A program made the position numbers and the translations under genes. Positions 41,454-43,884 of a stretch of 43,884 bases of DNA are shown here, in pieces (positions within the stretch are counted from its first letter, which is position 1; each line of letters begins with the position of its first letter). Source of the stretch: Bacteroidota bacterium (GTDB lineage Bacteria > Bacteroidota > Bacteroidia > Cytophagales > Cyclobacteriaceae); contig JADFHN010000019.1 of the NCBI GenBank assembly GCA_022567155.1, positions 12,501 through 56,384 on the forward strand, read 5' to 3'. The notes beneath the pieces are model-generated. The model made no database searches and was not told the origin of the DNA. It was given only the letters and a program-made list of their open reading frames with translations.

Positions 41454-43884
41454 ATGACTCAACGACAGCTTGCTGCCATCATGTTCACAGACATCGAGGG
41501 ATATACTGCCCTGATGCAAAAGGATGAAGAAAAAGCCAACCTGATCCGTGAACGACATCGCCAGATATTCAACACAGCCACTGAAAATTACGAGGGTAAA
41601 ATTTTGCAATACTATGGTGATGGTACACTAAGTATGTTTTCCAGTGCCCTGGATGCGGTTAAATGTGCAGTGGAAATGCAACTGGCATTTCTTGGCAAGC
41701 CTTCCATTCCGGTCAGGATTGGGATACACATAGGTGATGTTATGGTCACTGAAGATGATATTTTCGGCGATGCTGTGAATCTAGCTTCCCGCATTGAATC
41801 GCTTGGCAAAGCCGGCAGTGTACTCCTGTCGGAAAAAGTATATGATGAAATCAAAAACCATACTGGGTTTAAAACCGTTTCCCTGGGGTATTTTCCTTTT
41901 AAAAATGTCGATGAACCCGTAAAGGTTTTCGCTCTTGCAAATGAAGGTCTGACTGTACCGGGAACTGAAGAGATGTTGGAAAAAGGCAAAGTAGTAAAAA
42001 AGGACATTCCTCATAATCTTCCCAACCTGGCTACCCGATTTTTCGGGCGCGAAAACGAATTAGCTCAATTGAAAGAGCTTTTGTCAATCCACCGATTGGT
42101 AACCGTGCAAGGACCGGGTGGATGCGGTAAAACCCGGCTTGCGATCAAATTAGCCAGACAGTCCCTCAACCTGTTTCCGGACGGAGTCTGGTTTGTAGCT
42201 CTGGCTCAGTTGACCGACCCCGGTTTAGTTGCGAATACCTTGGCTGATGTATTACAGGTGAAGCCGGTAAAAGATAAGCCAATAGAGGAAACTGTAGTTA
42301 ACAGAATCTCTAACAAAAAACTGCTGGTGGTAGTTGACAATTGCGAACATCTCATCGACGAATGTGCCCGGATTCTGAATCTGTTAATTAACCAAACCCA
42401 GGAACCGCGATTTCTTACTACAAGTCGTGAGGCAATAAATATTCCGGGTGAAGCGACATTCCGAACTCCTTCCTTACCTTTCCCGGAAACCACTGCCAAA
42501 TTAGATGAAATTATAGGATTTGATTCTGTTCAACTGTTCAGAGACAGGGTGTTGTTGAATAAGCCCGGTTTTGAGTTGGACGAGTCGAACGGACCCATTG
42601 TATCCTCCATTTGCCAACGGCTGGATGGCATACCACTTGCCATAGAAATGGCAGCCTCGAGGGTGAAGGTTATAGATCCTGCAGCAATCCTTGACCGGCT
42701 TTCTCATCACTTCAATTTGCTTTCATCTGATATCCGTACAGCTCCACCCCGTCATCAAACACTGGTTGCAACCATTGACTGGAGTAATGATCTTTTGACC
42801 GGGGAGGAAAGAACTCTTTTTTATCGTCTTTCCGTATTTACGGGGGATTTTGATCTGGAGGATGCTGAAAATGTATGTGGATACGAACCTTTGTCCGATT
42901 TTGGAATTCTCGACCTTTTAGCTCATCTGGTAGATAAATCTTTAGTTGTGACTGTGGAAAGGAACGGAGCAATCCACTACACTTTATTGAAAATTATGAA
43001 GCAATACGGAGCAGAAAAGCTTTCCCAAAAAGGGGAGCTTAGTACCCTTCAGGAACGCTATTGTAATTATTACCTGGATAGAGCCGGTGTGGCCTATGAG
43101 GAAAGAACAAGAAATAGCGTGAAATGGCTCGGTTGGTTTAGCCTCGAACTTAATAATCTCCAGGGGGCGCTCAACATTCTTAAAAATGATGCCACAAAGA
43201 GGTTGAAATTAGCCAGCCGTCTGGCCGAATTTTTTTCTATACTGGCTATGGTTGGGATTGGCCGCAAGATCTTAACTACTGCGTTGGAGACGACGACTCA
43301 ACGGATTGCAGATCGCGCACTCACGCTTATTCCATTAGGATGGATGGAATTATTTTATATGAATTCAGATTTAGGATATCAAAAAATTAAAGAAGGATTC
43401 GAAATAGTTCAGGAGTTGGGAGACAAACAAGTGAAATTGGCCGTATATATGTATTATGGAGCGGCCAAAATGTTTCACAAAGAATGGGATGATGCCTATA
43501 AGATACAGGAAGAAGGTCTGCAAATAGCTCGGAACAACAATGATCCCTGGATGGAAATCAGGTACAAGATTTGGATCACATTGCTCGCAACCCACCAGCT
43601 AAAACCTGAACTTATTGAAGCTGAAGCAGAGGGTAATCTTGAAGAGGCGATTGTCGATTTACGAAAAGCTCTCGCATTGGATCCCGAACTTACTGATGCA
43701 TGGAATAATATGGGTGCCGCGTGGCGTCGCTTGCGCAGGGAAGACCTGGCGGAATTCAGTTATCATCGTGCCTTGCGGCTGCGGCCGAATAATTACTCGG
43801 CACTTTCAAATCTGATGCGTTTTTATAATGCGGCAGGTCGTGCGCCTGAAGCTGAAGAAGTCAGGTCGAAGGTTGACAGGTACC
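41454..43884 (+). CDS. Class III cyclase/NB-ARC ATPase/TPR protein, cut by the right edge
   Basis: At least 810 residues, open at the right edge. Residues 1-170: cyclase domain with LAAIMFTDIEGYTALMQ (metal Asp13), YYGDGTLSMF (Asp56) and FGDAVNLASRIESLGKAGSV. A linker precedes an NB-ARC/LuxR-like ATPase (about 200-560): FFGRENELAQL, Walker A GPGGCGKT (220-227), Walker B LLVVVDNCEH (290-299) and CQRLDGIPLAIEMAASRVKV. A helical region follows, then TPR repeats from about 723 (GNLEEAIVDLRKALALDPEL; DAWNNMGAAWRRLRREDLAE). Such proteins are presumed signal-dependent regulators; cyclase activity is plausible since both metal Asp remain. Confidence 0.9.
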   Translation, partial: MTQRQLAAIMFTDIEGYTALMQKDEEKANLIRERHRQIFNTATENYEGKILQYYGDGTLSMFSSALDAVKCAVEMQLAFLGKPSIPVRIGIHIGDVMVTEDDIFGDAVNLASRIESLGKAGSVLLSEKVYDEIKNHTGFKTVSLGYFPFKNVDEPVKVFALANEGLTVPGTEEMLEKGKVVKKDIPHNLPNLATRFFGRENELAQLKELLSIHRLVTVQGPGGCGKTRLAIKLARQSLNLFPDGVWFVALAQLTDPGLVANTLADVLQVKPVKDKPIEETVVNRISNKKLLVVVDNCEHLIDECARILNLLINQTQEPRFLTTSREAINIPGEATFRTPSLPFPETTAKLDEIIGFDSVQLFRDRVLLNKPGFELDESNGPIVSSICQRLDGIPLAIEMAASRVKVIDPAAILDRLSHHFNLLSSDIRTAPPRHQTLVATIDWSNDLLTGEERTLFYRLSVFTGDFDLEDAENVCGYEPLSDFGILDLLAHLVDKSLVVTVERNGAIHYTLLKIMKQYGAEKLSQKGELSTLQERYCNYYLDRAGVAYEERTRNSVKWLGWFSLELNNLQGALNILKNDATKRLKLASRLAEFFSILAMVGIGRKILTTALETTTQRIADRALTLIPLGWMELFYMNSDLGYQKIKEGFEIVQELGDKQVKLAVYMYYGAAKMFHKEWDDAYKIQEEGLQIARNNNDPWMEIRYKIWITLLATHQLKPELIEAEAEGNLEEAIVDLRKALALDPELTDAWNNMGAAWRRLRREDLAEFSYHRALRLRPNNYSALSNLMRFYNAAGRAPEAEEVRSKVDRY

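Noticed and set aside
1-43884. Reassignment of TGA to an amino acid genome-wide
   Set aside because: Several intact genes (Rieske oxygenase, mmuM, lipoprotein) end with TGA at family-appropriate positions, so TGA works as a stop.
1-43884. CRISPR arrays, tRNA or rRNA genes
   Set aside because: No regularly spaced repeats, cloverleaf-like or rRNA-like sequence was noticed in a by-eye scan; a covariance-model search was not possible.

Overview
The window looks like an accessory-rich chromosomal stretch of a Bacteroidota bacterium, most likely of the Cytophagales type. Supporting signs are a DUF3078 protein, a FISUMP-domain lipoprotein, Cytophagales-style class III cyclase/TPR proteins, GTCAT-type intergenic repeats, AT-rich intergenic DNA and weak Shine-Dalgarno sites. 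It is unusually rich in broken genes: at least fifteen fragments, frameshifted genes or genes with in-frame stops lie among intact ones. No tRNA, rRNA or CRISPR array was seen.

Layout. 0-10.4 kb: amino-acid and nitrogen metabolism, with an APC permease and guanidino-group hydrolase pair, a Rieske oxygenase, a VanX-like dipeptidase, homocysteine methyltransferase, a decayed argH, proC, an M20 amidohydrolase and a DinB protein. 10.4-14.6 kb: GTCAT repeats, envelope proteins (DUF3078, a LEA-like lipoprotein), a glycerophosphodiesterase and decayed genes. 14.67-25.09 kb: a block bounded by two copies of a 131-bp direct repeat. It holds an Rrf2 regulator, a ferredoxin, a stand-alone NuoB, a CysO/MoaD-like sulfur carrier with a 21-residue moeB stub, and a fused gamma-alpha plus beta 2-oxoacid:ferredoxin oxidoreductase. 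It continues with an outer-membrane protein, PhhB, a broken ferredoxin and an NAD-type formate dehydrogenase. 25.1-28.1 kb: a low-GC decayed zone with a truncated integron-type integrase, a broken VOC gene, paired palindromes and imperfect tandem repeats. 28.4-34.5 kb: a GYD protein, a FISUMP lipoprotein, an XRE/ImmA-IrrE pair with a clear operator array, a DUF2459 protein, a bestrophin-like protein and several N-terminal cyclase stubs. 34.6-41 kb: a second M20 amidohydrolase, then a minus-strand cluster (ethanolamine-type permease, glutamine-synthetase-like ligase, SDR, class I glutamine amidotransferase) that fits a gamma-glutamylation route for ethanolamine or a related amine. 41.1-43.9 kb: a C-terminal cyclase remnant, then a large cyclase/NB-ARC/TPR protein running off the right edge.

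How the genes fit together. The 14.9-20.3 kb genes form a plausible low-potential electron module: the 2-oxoacid oxidoreductase reduces ferredoxin and an Fe-S Rrf2 regulator senses cluster or redox state. The role of the extra NuoB and the sulfur carrier there is unclear and is the most unusual feature. The 36.6-41 kb cluster is a coherent import, gamma-glutamylation, oxidation and deglutamylation pathway lacking only an aldehyde dehydrogenase. Cyclase fragments scattered over 22-41 kb, three of them carrying a short palindromic insert directly after an ATG, record repeated recombination and small-element insertion in one paralogous family.
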